64,000 nt of DNA from Chondrus crispus (Eukaryota; Rhodophyta; Florideophyceae; Gigartinales; Gigartinaceae): contig NW_005178809.1 in NCBI RefSeq assembly GCF_000350225.1, forward strand, positions 391,875 through 455,874, written 5' to 3'. This document shows, in pieces, positions 43,601 through 54,653 of the stretch (the first letter of the stretch is position 1; each line of letters begins with the position of its first letter). Below the pieces are notes generated by a model, which searched no databases, was not told the DNA's origin, and saw nothing but the letters and a program-made list of their open reading frames with translations. The translations under genes were made by a program, and so were the position numbers.

Positions 43601-43830
43601 TGGATGCTTACATCTTAAGAATGCCCCCGGCGCAATTTAATCAGCTCTGCACGGACTCGCCCAGGAGAACTGAAAAGGTGTACAATCCTGTAAACGCCCT
43701 TAATCGTCGTGACCGGACAGAAGTTCATGCAATAGCTGAAAATGATGATGATTGGGAAGATCGTTCTGATGATGGATTTGATTTTGACCATCTCCTTCAT
43801 CATGCGGAGGAAGGGGCGAATGAAAACTGA
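40650..43830 (+). pseudogene. Large companion protein gene, split by a solo LTR
   Basis: Exon 1 (40650-41014) is joined to exon 2 (41071 onward) by a 56-nt GT-AG intron (GTAAGG donor, TTCGTAG acceptor) with matching phase. The frame stops being gene-like at 42406, where a 675-bp solo LTR is inserted, and resumes in the same frame at 43087, ending at 43830. The interrupted gene would encode about 814 aa: a basic N-terminus, a helical segment (VLARLDTVEGSMKGVQRDLE), a middle region with FMEYAWSMGSTVAHTHLAMA, and an acidic C-terminal tail (NDDDWEDRSDDGFDFDH). I recognise no domain. The position opposite the TNP2-like transposase recalls the two-gene layout of CACTA elements, in which the second product binds the element's ends; that role is inferred only. 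Confidence 0.6.
42407..43081. mobile_element. Solo LTR inserted in a coding exon
   Basis: A 675-bp sequence beginning TGTGGGATAAC and ending TTATACTATA, flanked by CACGT on both sides (42402-42406 and 43082-43086). Its end resembles TTATACTACA of the element at 145-9567, and it shares the GTACAGTA and CACGTGTG words, so a distant relative is likely. Three copies of ACTACCGCACGGACG occur at 42809-42935. Confidence 0.7.
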
Positions 43831-43889
43831 AATAAACCGTCCCCCAGCTAGCGTCGAAGACGTTTATCTTGTAGGGGTCCGCGAGGAGC

Positions 43890-44510
43890 GGCGATGGGAA
43901 GATGAGGATGGAGGATAACGACTCAATGTTTTGATAGAGATTGGGTGTGTCGTGCGGGAGAGGTTGCGTCAGTGGCGGGAGTACGTGCTGGGTTTGTGAA
44001 TGTCAATTTTTTAGGTAAGCCATACAGTGCACTGCTGGACAAATTGAGATGAGGATGAAGGATAACGACGGCGTCGGTGGTACGCGAGGTTGGGTGGGTC
44101 GTGTGGGACAGGTTGCGTTAGTGGGGGGAGTACGTGCTCAGTTTGTGGAGGGCGAGGTGTGGTGGAGTGGGAGATCCAGCCTGTGGGAAGGCAGCTTCTG
44201 GGGGAGTCGGGATTTGGGGACGGGTGCTCAATGCCAGCAGATAGATCGGCGCGCGGGGAAGACGATTGCACACACCCTTTGATTCTGGACGGAATGAAAC
44301 GAGGATTGTTTGCCGCTGTTTCCAAACCATTGTGAATGTCCATTTTTTAGGGAAGCCAAACAGTGCACTGGTGAGCAATTTTTTAGGCAAGCCATACAGG
44401 GCACTGCTGGACAAATTGAGATGAGGATGGAGGATAACGACGGCGTCGGTGGTACGCGAGGTTGGGTGGGTCGTGTGGGACAGGTTGCGTTAGTGGGGGG
44501 AGTACGTGCT
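43890..44510. repeat. Direct repeats, about 135-bp core
   Basis: Three copies of a block running from GATGAGGATGGAGGATAACG to GAGTACGTGCT, starting at about 43899, 44049 and 44420; the last two are nearly identical over about 135 bp. The unit boundary CAATTTTTTAGG...GCACTGCTGGACAAATTGAG precedes copies 2 and 3, and a shorter version of it (AGGGAAGCCAAACAGTGCAC) lies near 44350. No gene is seen. Confidence 0.75.
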
Positions 44511-44929
44511 GTGTACTGTGGGAGCGTGATACTGTACTACCTTGCAATTTACGCAGTAACACTTTGTTGGCTGAAGGTATGTGCGCCGAGCCATACGTGA
44601 CCCGCATCAGTGGTCCAGCTTATTACTAAAAAAATATTGTGATGTCCATAACAGCAACGTAACGACCTTTAACAGACATGATCGACCCTACTACTTTTGG
44701 TTTGTACATTTACTACCTTTTACAATTTTTTTCGGCTTACGAGACTGGTTGCATTGCTGTTTTATACATATTTATCAATTCACAAAATTTGATTATCTGG
44801 AACACTGAATATTATTGATCTGGCATTTAGCGCCTTTGCAGTGAAGCTGTTTTCCACCTGTTTAAACAAGCCTGATCAAAATTGGAAAGCGGGTTGTCCT
44901 GGTTTGTGGAGTTTGTTGGGATATCAATA
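44511..44929. other. AT-rich spacer
   Basis: No gene or repeat recognised. Confidence 0.5.
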
Positions 44930-44934
44930 TTGTG

Positions 44935-45710
44935 TGTAGTGCAGTGACCCTGCGCCCTTTATCCCTGGTCACCAACGTCGCGGGACCGCGCTCCCCGCCT
45001 TTGACACGTGTACTGTGGGCGCACACTTGGGAAGGTACCCCACGTGTACCACACGTGGCCACACGTGGCCACACGTGTATGACAGTCGTATGACACGTAT
45101 ATGATACGTGTACGACACGTGTACGACACGTATACATACGTGGTGCCCACAAGTTTCTACGCTAATTAGCGTGTAATGCCAAGTGGCAATTCTAATGACG
45201 ATAATTAATTATTAATTACCCATTTAGTAAGCGACGCCGACGACGGCGCTCGGCCTATATAGGTCGGGTGTCGAAAAGCTCTACAGTAAAGAGGCATCAG
45301 GTGATCGGACCCCATCTCTGCTGGAATTCTCTACGGTTCCTATCTAGTTGGCTAAGTCTGGTACCTGCACCTTTCGTCGTCATCCTTTTTCTTGTTTTCC
45401 TTTACTTTTTTCCCTATTTTCTACGTTTCTACGCTACACTTCTCCTTCATTCTTTCTTCTCCCTTCTTGTTTTGTTCTTCTTCGACGCTGTCGATAGCGG
45501 TCCGCGACGTGACTGCCACACCCACTCCTCCTAGTTACTCGATCCCGACTACCCCTTCACGCGCTGACCGCGACTCTACCCACGATTCTCGCGTTACCTC
45601 TGAACTACCACGGACAGAGGGTCCCGAACACCCTGGTGGTGACTGGACATACCGCTTTCCCTTATAGCGAGATTTACGCCCTCGTTGGCGAGTGTGTCCA
45701 CTGCACTACA
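44935..45710 (+). mobile_element. Solo LTR with TTGTG duplication
   Basis: A 776-bp sequence with 12-bp inverted ends TGTAGTGCAGTG and CACTGCACTACA, flanked by TTGTG (44930-44934 and 45711-45715). It includes a TATA box (CCTATATAGG near 45252-45261), which sets the orientation as plus, and an array of ACACGTGT/ACGTGG palindromes at 45005-45140. The open frames in its second half are by-products. Confidence 0.75.
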
Positions 45711-45715
45711 TTGTG

Positions 45716-46692
45716 CTCGGTTATTGTCGGATGGAAGCTTTCTTTTCCGGTTTTGTCATCAGCACTGGGACGGAGCGGAGCAGATAAAAGTGCCGTTTAG
45801 TTTGGTCGTATATTTGAAGTTCGTGGCAAAACAACAAAGAAATATCGGATAGATCGAAAGCCATGTTCGGAGAATGGTACAAGAAATGTTACCAGGGAAA
45901 GAAAATGTTGGTTGATGTTGAGCTTGGTCGGATGTAGCAATAGGCAGTCATTAATTTCTCACATGAACGACGGCGTTGACACAGAATATTTGCCATGTTG
46001 TTGGTTTACACTTCATTGCGAGTAGCTCAAATTTTGGATTTAATTAGGTTTCTTGGAGACTGGCTCAGATGCGAGCACGTGGCAGTTTTAGAGTTCATTC
46101 TGGTCGCCAGATGGAAATCCGGAGTGAGGGGTGAGCTGGAGCAGCCGTACAAGAATAATGCACACATCGGTGCAGTATGTAATGTTCACAGGACAGTGGA
46201 CCGACCGCTACATGGCAGATAAGAGCAGTGTAATGGCAAGAATGTGCCCAGTTGCAAGTGAAACAATACAACAACGGATATATTTCATATGCATACGTTG
46301 TGAACAGTACACTGGAGACAAAAAGCCCAAACCATGTGTACTACGTACACACACTGTACCTATACCCGACGAGGTACCACCGTGCATGATATCTACATGC
46401 GCAGAGACGTCTGATACCCGCCCCGCTCTGGTGACCACGTCGTCTGTCACACGTGGCACGACCCGTGTCTGCCAATCTGAGGCGGCACTAATCCGAGTGT
46501 GGCAGTAACAAAAGCGGCACTATTGGCGTCCCCCCTGTACCGTAGTGGTGCTATCGGATCACGGGATCAATAATCCAATCGTCGTCATCCTCAAAATGGG
46601 TTACGGCACATGACACCATGACTGTCTGTAAGCAGAAGTAGTCACAATTCCACGTACAGTACAGCATTCTATACTGTAGTGCAGGCCCTGCA
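45716..46692. other. Intergenic with a pogo-like end
   Basis: No gene recognised. At about 46470-46537 is a second sequence of the type seen at 30029: on the reverse strand CAGGGGGGACGCCAATAGTG then CCGC and later ATTAGTGCCGCC, adjoining TA at 46538-46539. It could be one end of a degraded pogo-like element whose other end is not visible nearby. Confidence 0.4.
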
Positions 46693-46815
46693 AGGGTACT
46701 GTATGGACCCTGCACTGCAGGGTTCATACAGTACCCTCCACTGGCAGTGCCAGTGGTACCTGTAAGCTTCGAGTGCAGTGCCAGTCTGGCACTGCACCTG
46801 AAGCTTACAGATACC
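46693..46815. repeat. Two adjacent long hairpins with one-base loops
   Basis: Hairpin 1 (46693-46737) has 22-base arms with one mismatch and a one-base centre. Hairpin 2 (46755-46815) has 30-base arms with three mismatches and a one-base centre. A short near-palindrome (CCACTGGCAGTGCCAGTGG) lies between them. No open frame explains them. Confidence 0.85.
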
Positions 46816-47898
46816 CTTCTCGCTTCAAGAGTGTGCAGCAGTCTTCCACAGCTGCTCCAACCTTCGCCTCAGGAGCATTGCCTCTTAAGAATTGCTCACA
46901 GCGAAGGTATCCTCAACGGTAGAAAACGCAGGGTGCACTGCGACGTTCCCCTTCACACCGCGGGAATAAGGAGCAGTGCTATTGTACCGTACTGTATATG
47001 TATGGTTTTGCGAATGCATTATTCTCGAGTGCGTGCATGTCGCCAATCTAAGCTCTATAAGTCTGCTTGGGACGCACAAGACGTGACGAGGAAGGGAGAG
47101 CGATGAATCTTTGCGATCGGTGGCGTTTCAGGCAGAATGGCTGCAGATGTTCTCAGGACCGTCAGCGTGTCGGGTATGTTTTCAGGGGTGACCCACTCGT
47201 AGCAATGGGCGGAAGCAGAAGGTTCTCTCAAGCGCAATGTTGCAAATTTCCGACTGGTCGCTTTCAAAAATGGGCGCGGGCTTGATGGTGCAAGAAATAA
47301 CAGCATTTTACTACCCACAGCTCTGCAAATTGCATTGTCCAAACCAGTGGTACAGAGCACGAATTAGTCGGGCGAGATGTGTGAATATTTCTAGAATTTC
47401 GGCTGATGCCAGCAATCATTGGATTATCATTTTTTCTGTTTTGTTTTTCACTCAACCCTGCAAGAAGAAAGCGTTTTTTTGGGTTTGATGCGAAAGCGTC
47501 CCGCGTAGCCTCGGTTTGCTTGGCGGTTGAGTGCTATCTTCCCCTGCCGCGAATAGTGTGTCTGTGACTTCCTACTTGTCGGGCGCCCGGGCATACCTAG
47601 CCCCTGCACAACGCCGCCTTTCTTTCCTACTTCGCCTTTCGCCGTAACATTTGCTCCCCCTTCTTCTCACACTGCCTCCCTTGTTACTATCCTTCCTTTT
47701 TATTCCTCCCAAATCCTCCCTACTCAACCGCGCAGTATACTGCCTTCTCCTTTTCCGTTTCTTTTTTGTCATTTTCCACCTGTTTCCTATTTCAATTCTT
47801 CCCGTTTCTGCCCCAATCACCCCGTCGCCCTTTATACACACATATCTCGTCTTCCTCAGAACCAATTTCACCAATTTACATCTCAACCCTTCCGCAGT
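46816..47898. other. Upstream region of the CHD1-like gene
   Basis: No other gene recognised. The last 300 bases are pyrimidine-rich on the plus strand (TTCTCACACTGCCTCCC and similar), consistent with a 5' leader and promoter of the CHD1-like gene. Confidence 0.5.
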
Positions 47899-50800
47899 AT
47901 GTCCTCGGCTGCCGAGTCGCAGCCCGGGCCCTCCAATCCCCATCACCCGCCTCTCGAGGTTGAAGAAGCAGAGTTATCTTCGGATGCTGAATCTCGTCCA
48001 ACAACCTCTCGATCTCACAAGCGCACCGACCACGCCGACGGCGATTTTGTCCTGGACGACAACGACCTCGAGGATGACGACGACTCATACCAGTCACTCT
48101 CGCATAATGGCAGTAATCCAGAACAATCCACCAACCATAAATCGCTTGCCGACGCGGATCAACCATCTCCATCCCCAAACCCCCAATCTACCCTCAAGAA
48201 CACGGACGAGGCCCCCGCGGCTTCCAATTCGAGGCCCTCGCCTGACAAGATTAGTAGCGACTCCCTTAGCGCCAGTCCCGGAAGCAGCAGTGCCAATGAC
48301 TCATCAGAATCAGACGATGTGGCTGACGCCGCGTCAGCGTCCTCCGGGGATGAACCAGACGAAAACGACTTAGGAAGCTACAGTGATCTCCAACATAAAC
48401 CCAAATCCGCAGACAAGATGGAAATAGACGATGAAGACTCATCTGGTGAAGACCAGGAGATGGCGAACGGCATCGCAGATGACAGCCACAGTGATGATCA
48501 CTCGAACCTGCTTGTTCGTAAGCGTACACGCTCACGCCGCAGGGAGAAAATTGTTATTCCTGAGGACATGCTCAACGACTCTGAGTATTTTCGGCGCTCA
48601 CGTCGCTCGCGACATGCTCCAGAACGTCTTTCAATTTCTCCGGTGGACTCTCCTTCTTCGATTGGAGGCAGTGAATATGACTTCAACGCCGACGATGGTA
48701 CGTTCACCAGCCTTTCTGCATGCTCGGGCTCACACCGCCGTAAGACATACAGCTGTATACCGAGAATGTTACAAGACTCGTCCCGTACTAACCACGTTTG
48801 ACCTCAATTTTCCTTTTCTAATCCGCTGCCTGATAACAACAGGACGTGAGGACGATGACGATGAAGAAATGGAGGACTTAGACGATGATGACTTCGAACT
48901 ACAACCAACGCGAAAACCACAAAAGCGACAAGGGGCTGGAGCTCGCCGTCGCCAAAGAGCGAAGGCCAGTGAACCTGAAGGGACTCGATTTCCTGTTGAG
49001 TATTCCGAATCTGATTCTGATGGCGATTGGCGTGATGGCCCTACGAAGAAACTGCTTGGTCGCCGTCGACGGAAAAAGGGAGTCACGCGCCCTTCCAAGC
49101 GACGACGCACAAGGGATGAAACCGAAGACGCAGAGGTCGCGCGAACTGCGCGAATCAATAGTCGAACAGGAGGCGCTGTAAACTATTTCGAAAGCGACGA
49201 CGACTTTCTCGACTCCGAGAATGAGGCTTTGCAGCCTGGAGCACCCCATGCTCCTGTAGACGATGGATCTCCTCGGGTGGACAGCGTCTTGGACTACCGA
49301 CCAATTGAAAAGAAGGAACCGGCGAACCAGGAGGAAGCTCCATTCTCTGACTTCGATCCACAGAATGTGGAGTTCAACATCAAATGGGTGGGGAAATCAT
49401 TCAGAAAGAACACATGGGAAGCATGGACTACTTTACGCGACATGAAGGGATCAAAGCGAGTGAGAAATTACATGAAATCGGTGGAGGAAAGACAAGCTTA
49501 TTTTCGACTCCGGAAAGCATCACCGGAAGAAGAAGAGGAGGCTAGGATCCTCATGGAAGAGAATCGAACTGCTATTAAGGTCTACGAAGTGATCGATCGC
49601 ATCGTCGCGCAACGGAACAATGCGGACGATGCCTCGAAAGTTGAATACTTTGTAAAATGGTCTAACCTGCCGTATGGACAGTGTACGTGGGAATTAGCAT
49701 CAGATCTGAGCTCAGAAGCTGATCTGAAAGCAATCGATGACTACAGGGACAGGGAGCAGTCAGCACTCGGAAATTCAAGCAAGAAAAGATACAATCCATT
49801 CAGTAACAAAGAAGAAAGACCCCGCCTGAAGCGAATGCTAGAGCAGCCATCTTATTTGCACGGGGAAGGTCGAACATTGCGTGACTATCAATTGGAGGGG
49901 CTAAACTTCTTGGCATTCTCATGGACTAAGCGAAACAACGTAATTCTTGCCGATGAAATGGGCCTGGGTAAGACATTGCAAACGATATCATTCCTTGGAT
50001 GGCTGATGTACTCTCGCAATGTTCTGGGGCCGTTTCTTGTCGTCGTGCCCCTCAGCACAATTGCGGCGTGGGTTCGGGAGTTCGCGCGCTGGTTACCGGA
50101 CATGAATGTAGTATGCTACACAGGCAATGCCGAGTCACGATCTATGATACGTGAACATGAATTCTGGGTCTCGAGCAAAGCGTCAACAGAGAAGTTTCAT
50201 GTTCTTCTTACGACACCGGAACTACTCATGATGGATCACGACTACCTACACGAGGTGAGGTGGGCCATGGTTGCAGTTGATGAGGCGCATCGGCTTAAGA
50301 ACGAGACGAGTGCGTTACATATCACATTAGCCAGTCTTCGCTCTGCTAATAGGCTTTTGATTACGGGAACGCCATTGCAGAATTCAGTTCGGGAACTTTG
50401 GGCACTTCTCCATTTCTTGAATCCTGAAATATTTGAGAGCGCTGAAGTATTTGAGGAAAGTTTCTCTTTCGCAGCTCTTCGAGATCCGGAGCGAGTCAGT
50501 TCTTTGCACAAAACGCTCCGTCCATATATCATTAGGAGACAAAAGTCCGATGTGGAAAAGTCGTTGCCAAAGAAAACTTACGCGGTTTTGAGGGTTGGTA
50601 TGACTTCCGCACAACAGCAATACTATCGTTGGCTTTTAACGAAGAACTTCGCGAAATTGAACGCGGGAAACAAGGCCAGAGGTATGGGAAACACCCAGAC
50701 ATTGCGAAACCTGGTCATGGAACTGAAGAAATGTTGCAATCATCCGTTCCTCTTTCCTAACTACGAGGATACGTCTGTGACCACCAGTATTGATGACTTG

Positions 50801-53092
50801 ATCAGAGCGTCTGGAAAGATGATATTGCTGGATAAACTTCTCTTGCGCCTGAGAGAGAAAGGTCATCGCGTGTTGATCTTCTCACAAATGGTGAGGATGT
50901 TGGATATTCTTCAGGATTACTGCCGAATGCGAAACTTTCCTTGCCAACGACTTGATGGTTCAATAGCGAATGAAGTACGGCAAAGAGCTGTCGATCACTT
51001 CAATGCTCCAGATTCCAATGACTACGTCTTCCTCCTGTCCACTAGGGCAGGTGGACTAGGTATTAACCTCGCAACGGCAGACACTGTCATCATTTTCGAT
51101 TCCGACTGGAACCCTCAAAACGACTTGCAAGCTGAAAGTAGGGCTCACCGGATTGGACAGAAGAAGGATGTGAAAGTGTTCCGTCTCTTAAGCCGGGAAA
51201 CGGTTGAGGAAGATATCTTGGAGAGAGCGAAACGAAAGCGAGTTCTTGAACATTTGGTAATTCATGGCGTTGAGGGAGGGGATCAAGGAGACGGGAAAGA
51301 CGCTCAAGCGGCTTTCAAGAAAGAAGAATTAAGTGCCATTTTGCGCTTCGGGGCTGAGAAATTGTTTGAGAAGGATAAAGAGAACACCGGAGACGTAGGA
51401 GTCGATTCAAAAGAAAAGGGCTCTGGTGAACAGAAAGAGAACGGGACAGGTGCAGACGCACCGACTGCACAGGACGTGTACGATCAAGATAAAGATGGAA
51501 AAGCAGAGGAAAGGCGGGTTTTGGAAGTCGACGATATCGACGAACTGCTGGCGCGTGCACCAACTGACGAAGCATCGCAAGTTGGTGGGGCCCAACCCAG
51601 CGTAGGAGATTCCCTGCTCAATGCCTTCAAGTGGGCTGATTTCAAAACAGTCGAGACTGAGGACGAGGCGGAGGATGAGGGTCCCGAAACTGAAATCATG
51701 GCCAACGCTGCTGCGAATAAGCTTATTGCAATTGATGCAGAAGCAGCAAGGGCCAAAAAAGAGGAGGAGCACGATAAGAGGAAACTGGAGAAGGAAGGGG
51801 ACAACGAATTTTGGGACAGAGTCATTCCTGGAGAAATGAGGAACGAAGCTATAGCTAATGACATGGTTCTGGGAACCCGCCGTCGCAAACGTACGAAAAC
51901 ATTCGGCGCTGACTCCCCGCATGATGGAAAGCGCAGGCGCGTTACACGCGGTGTAAGGACAGTGATGAAAGTGACAGATCCCGATGAGTTAACTGCGAAG
52001 GAACAAAGGAGTTTATTGCGATCACTACGCAAGTTTGGAGACGCCACGCTCATCACAATTATCGTGAAAGATGCCGGTTTGGAGGATCGCATTGAGGAGG
52101 AGTTAGGGCAAGCCATGATTACAGATTGTCTTGATCAAGCGAAGGCGGCTGTGAAAACAGCTCGGAGTACTGGAGCAAAGAAGAAGGAAACTGATCAAGA
52201 TCCTGAGTACAATTCCAAAGTCAACGGACGTTCGACTACAAAGGATTCAAAGAGCAAAGCATCACGCGTGCTCATTGATGCACTCGGGGAGACTGGTGTC
52301 GATGCAGTAGATCTCCTGAAGCGCTGCGATGACTTAAAGATGCTACGAAGTCATATAGGAAATTTCGAAACCGACACACAGTTCAGACTCCGCCGTGCAA
52401 TCAAAGCGCCAACGTACAATGTTCGCTGGAAGACGCAAAACGATGCAATGCTTCTAGTTGGTGTATATAGGCATGGGTTCGGAAACTGGACGAGAATTGC
52501 CCAGGACAAGCAGCTGCATCTCGCTGACAAAATGAATGTTGCCGGAAACACAGAATGCAAACCTGGCGCACCAGATACCACCAAGTTGACCAGGAGAGTT
52601 ACGACGCTCTTGCGAGAGGTAGAAAGAGAGGTCCGACCTAAGCCGAGCGCCAAGAAGGCGAGCAAGCGGGATAGACAAGAAGGAAAAGTTGACAAGAAGA
52701 GAACACCTAAAGGTCAAAAGATTTCAAAGAGCCGGAAAAAGGATGGGGCGGTCTCTCGCGGCGGAGCTTCCTCGAAGCACACAAAGAAGAGTGTTCCTAT
52801 AAGCGGGATGGGTGGGATGCGGAAGGCACTGAAGGTATCGAACATCAGTACGCTGAAAGAACTGCGATCGTTGTCAAAGGAAAACAACAAACTTGACAAT
52901 CATGAAAAAATCAAGAGAACGAAAGAGTGTCTCTTGAAACTAGGGCGTGCAATTGAGAGACAGAATTCCTCCAACAAAGTGCAAGTCGATCTGTGGCGGT
53001 TTGTGCATGATGTCTGCCACACGTGCCTGCCAGGAGACAGACTGCGTTCGATATACGAGAAGCTAGCCGATGTGGAGCCCTCAAACGGATGA
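47899..53092 (+). CDS. CHD1: CHD1-type chromodomain helicase (chromatin remodeller)
   Basis: An ATP-dependent nucleosome spacing enzyme acting in the nucleus. One 145-nt GT-AG intron (48698-48842) joins exon 1 (799 nt) to exon 2 with matching phase, giving 1682 aa. The N-terminal 300 residues are acidic and Ser-rich with basic NLS patches (KRTRSRRREK). A first, diverged chromodomain lies near 440-480 (FNIKWVGKSFRKNTWEAW), a second near 520-560 (YFVKWSNLPYGQCTWELA). The SNF2 ATPase has Walker A at about 635 (LADEMGLGKTLQT) and a DEAH box at about 744 (VDEAHRLKN); the helicase C lobe spans about 920-1080 (STRAGGLGINLATAD; RAHRIGQ). A SANT/SLIDE-like region sits near 1430-1490, and the last about 95 residues match the CHD1 helical C-terminal (DUF4208) domain. 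The presence of that domain separates it from CHD3/4 and ISWI. Confidence 0.92.
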
Positions 53093-53593
53093 AGTTTGAA
53101 CGCGTGGATACGAAGACATGAACCGCGTCCACAGTGGACCCGGTGTCAAATGTCCTTGTTACGAAGCGAAGTAGTTAAGCATTGCGTAGCGGTATTTATT
53201 AGTTTACTGGCAGAAAGATAACAGGACCTGCTTACTTTCAATAACATCGCAACCTTGGAAATACCCGAGAAATAGCTATGTGCTGAGTAGTCTAGTTCAT
53301 GATGCGCAGAGTGGCCACCGTGTCGTTTATCTCCCGGAAGTCGAAGGGCGACGCAATTCCCGTTTGATGACGAAACTATGCACATGCTTGATAGTCATGA
53401 ACGTTACAAGTGACGTCAACATGTTTGTCATTCATTGAGCACTATCTTGACTTCGACGATGGGCCTTTGCGAGTGAACATGGCGGCAGTAGCATCGAACA
53501 TTGCATATCCTGATACATCGCGCATGAATTAGAAGAATATAAGCTCAACAAAGGTTTAGCGTCCATTTCCTCGCGTATCTCAAGGAAATTAAA
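53093..53593. other. Intergenic between CHD1-like and small membrane protein genes
   Basis: Holds the 3' ends of two convergent genes. No gene recognised. Confidence 0.5.
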
Positions 53594-53945
53594 TCACAAT
53601 GAAAGCGAGAATAGCGCACCTACTGACATGCCGAAGGCAGCGGCAGCCCCGACGACGAAGGGCTGAAAAATGTACTTCTTTACGTTTTTCGATCTGCGCA
53701 ATAAACAAAAAACCAACAGTTCGTGTCAGAATCGAGCACCTAACCTCGGTAGAATAATTGCAGCCGCCAACACGCAACGCAAGCTCGCTTACGTACGCAG
53801 TTGAAAACATCTCGGCAAAATCCCATTCCTCGTAATCGTCAAAATCGGCTTCACCATCAAAAGTCTCACCGTCCGTCTCGCTCGCTGGCATAGCTGTGTA
53901 GAAACCGGCCGCCGCAGAGCCACTCGAACTTCCGGCCCCTACCAT
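53594..53945 (-). CDS. Small tail-anchored membrane protein (predicted)
   Basis: A proposed 73-aa product from two exons: 53945-53793 (51 codons, acidic: ETDGETFDGEADFDDYEEWD) and 53662-53594, joined across a 130-nt intron with a GTAAGC donor and TTTTTCAG acceptor, both phase 0. Exon 2 encodes a hydrophobic tail (PFVVGAAAAFGMSVGALFSL) followed by a stop. An acidic head and C-terminal membrane segment recall small mitochondrial outer-membrane TOM subunits, but the resemblance is general. Alternative splicing to the GCGCAG acceptor upstream would give a different, non-membrane C-terminus. The unspliced frame reads to 53589 without a plausible tail. Confidence 0.4.
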
Positions 53946-54653
53946 CTCTTTTTCTGGTGCAAGACGGATTTATCACGGTGGACAGGCAAATTGAGCAGCA
54001 AGAAAAAACTCTCTGAAGCCTTGCGTTGGAACACGGGTGCCAGAAGTGAGCGAAGGCTGGCGTACGACGGTTAGAAAAATCCTACAACTGTAGAACGGCA
54101 AAGAGGCACCCCATTCCTAATCCCTGTGGCCGCACACGTGTCAATATAGCGCGCGAATTAAGACCACTGCATTGACCATCATATTTGGCGCTACGGAATG
54201 TAGTAAGTTACCACATAGAAACGTCAAGTATCGTTACTACTAGTACCCTAGGGTAGCGATACTTGACGTTTCTTCATTTGACAGTGCAGCCCCAGCAATT
54301 TTTTTAAATCGTTGTGCTCCCATCATCAATGTTGACATTAAAGTTGGCACATTCAGGAAAGTTGTTCAGTACAGTCAACACCGACCACTTTATTAGTTAG
54401 CTATGATCGGGCTACACTTGGGTTGAGGAGCTTGCGCTTCTGGCGGCGGGCCTCAGAGGACCTAGACAAAAATTTCTCAGCGCCAAGCGCATTTTCGTTT
54501 GCGGTCAAGGACAAACCCGTTCACCTTCCGATTCAAATATTCAGCGACAAATCACGCACAACATATTGCAAAAGCCCAGTGCTCGCATAAAATATATTAT
54601 ATTGGCCCGCACCAGGACACCAACCCAGTATGGTTAGACTATCTGCTAAGCTA
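53946..54653. other. Intergenic with a 20-bp-arm hairpin
   Basis: No gene recognised. An inverted repeat with arms GAAACGTCAAGTATCGTTAC and its inverse (one mismatch), separated by about 15 bases, lies at 54218-54272. Confidence 0.55.

Noticed and set aside
30029-46539. A single 16.5-kb pogo-like element bounded by the two CAGTGG/CAGGGG ends
   Set aside because: The ends agree only in part, and pogo-like elements are normally 2-3 kb; the interior holds unrelated hAT and TNP2-like genes. They are more likely two separate relics.
47651-48373. 240-codon frame overlapping exon 1 of the CHD1-like gene
   Set aside because: A shadow frame: exon 1 in the annotated frame joins the chromodomain exon with correct splice sites and phase.
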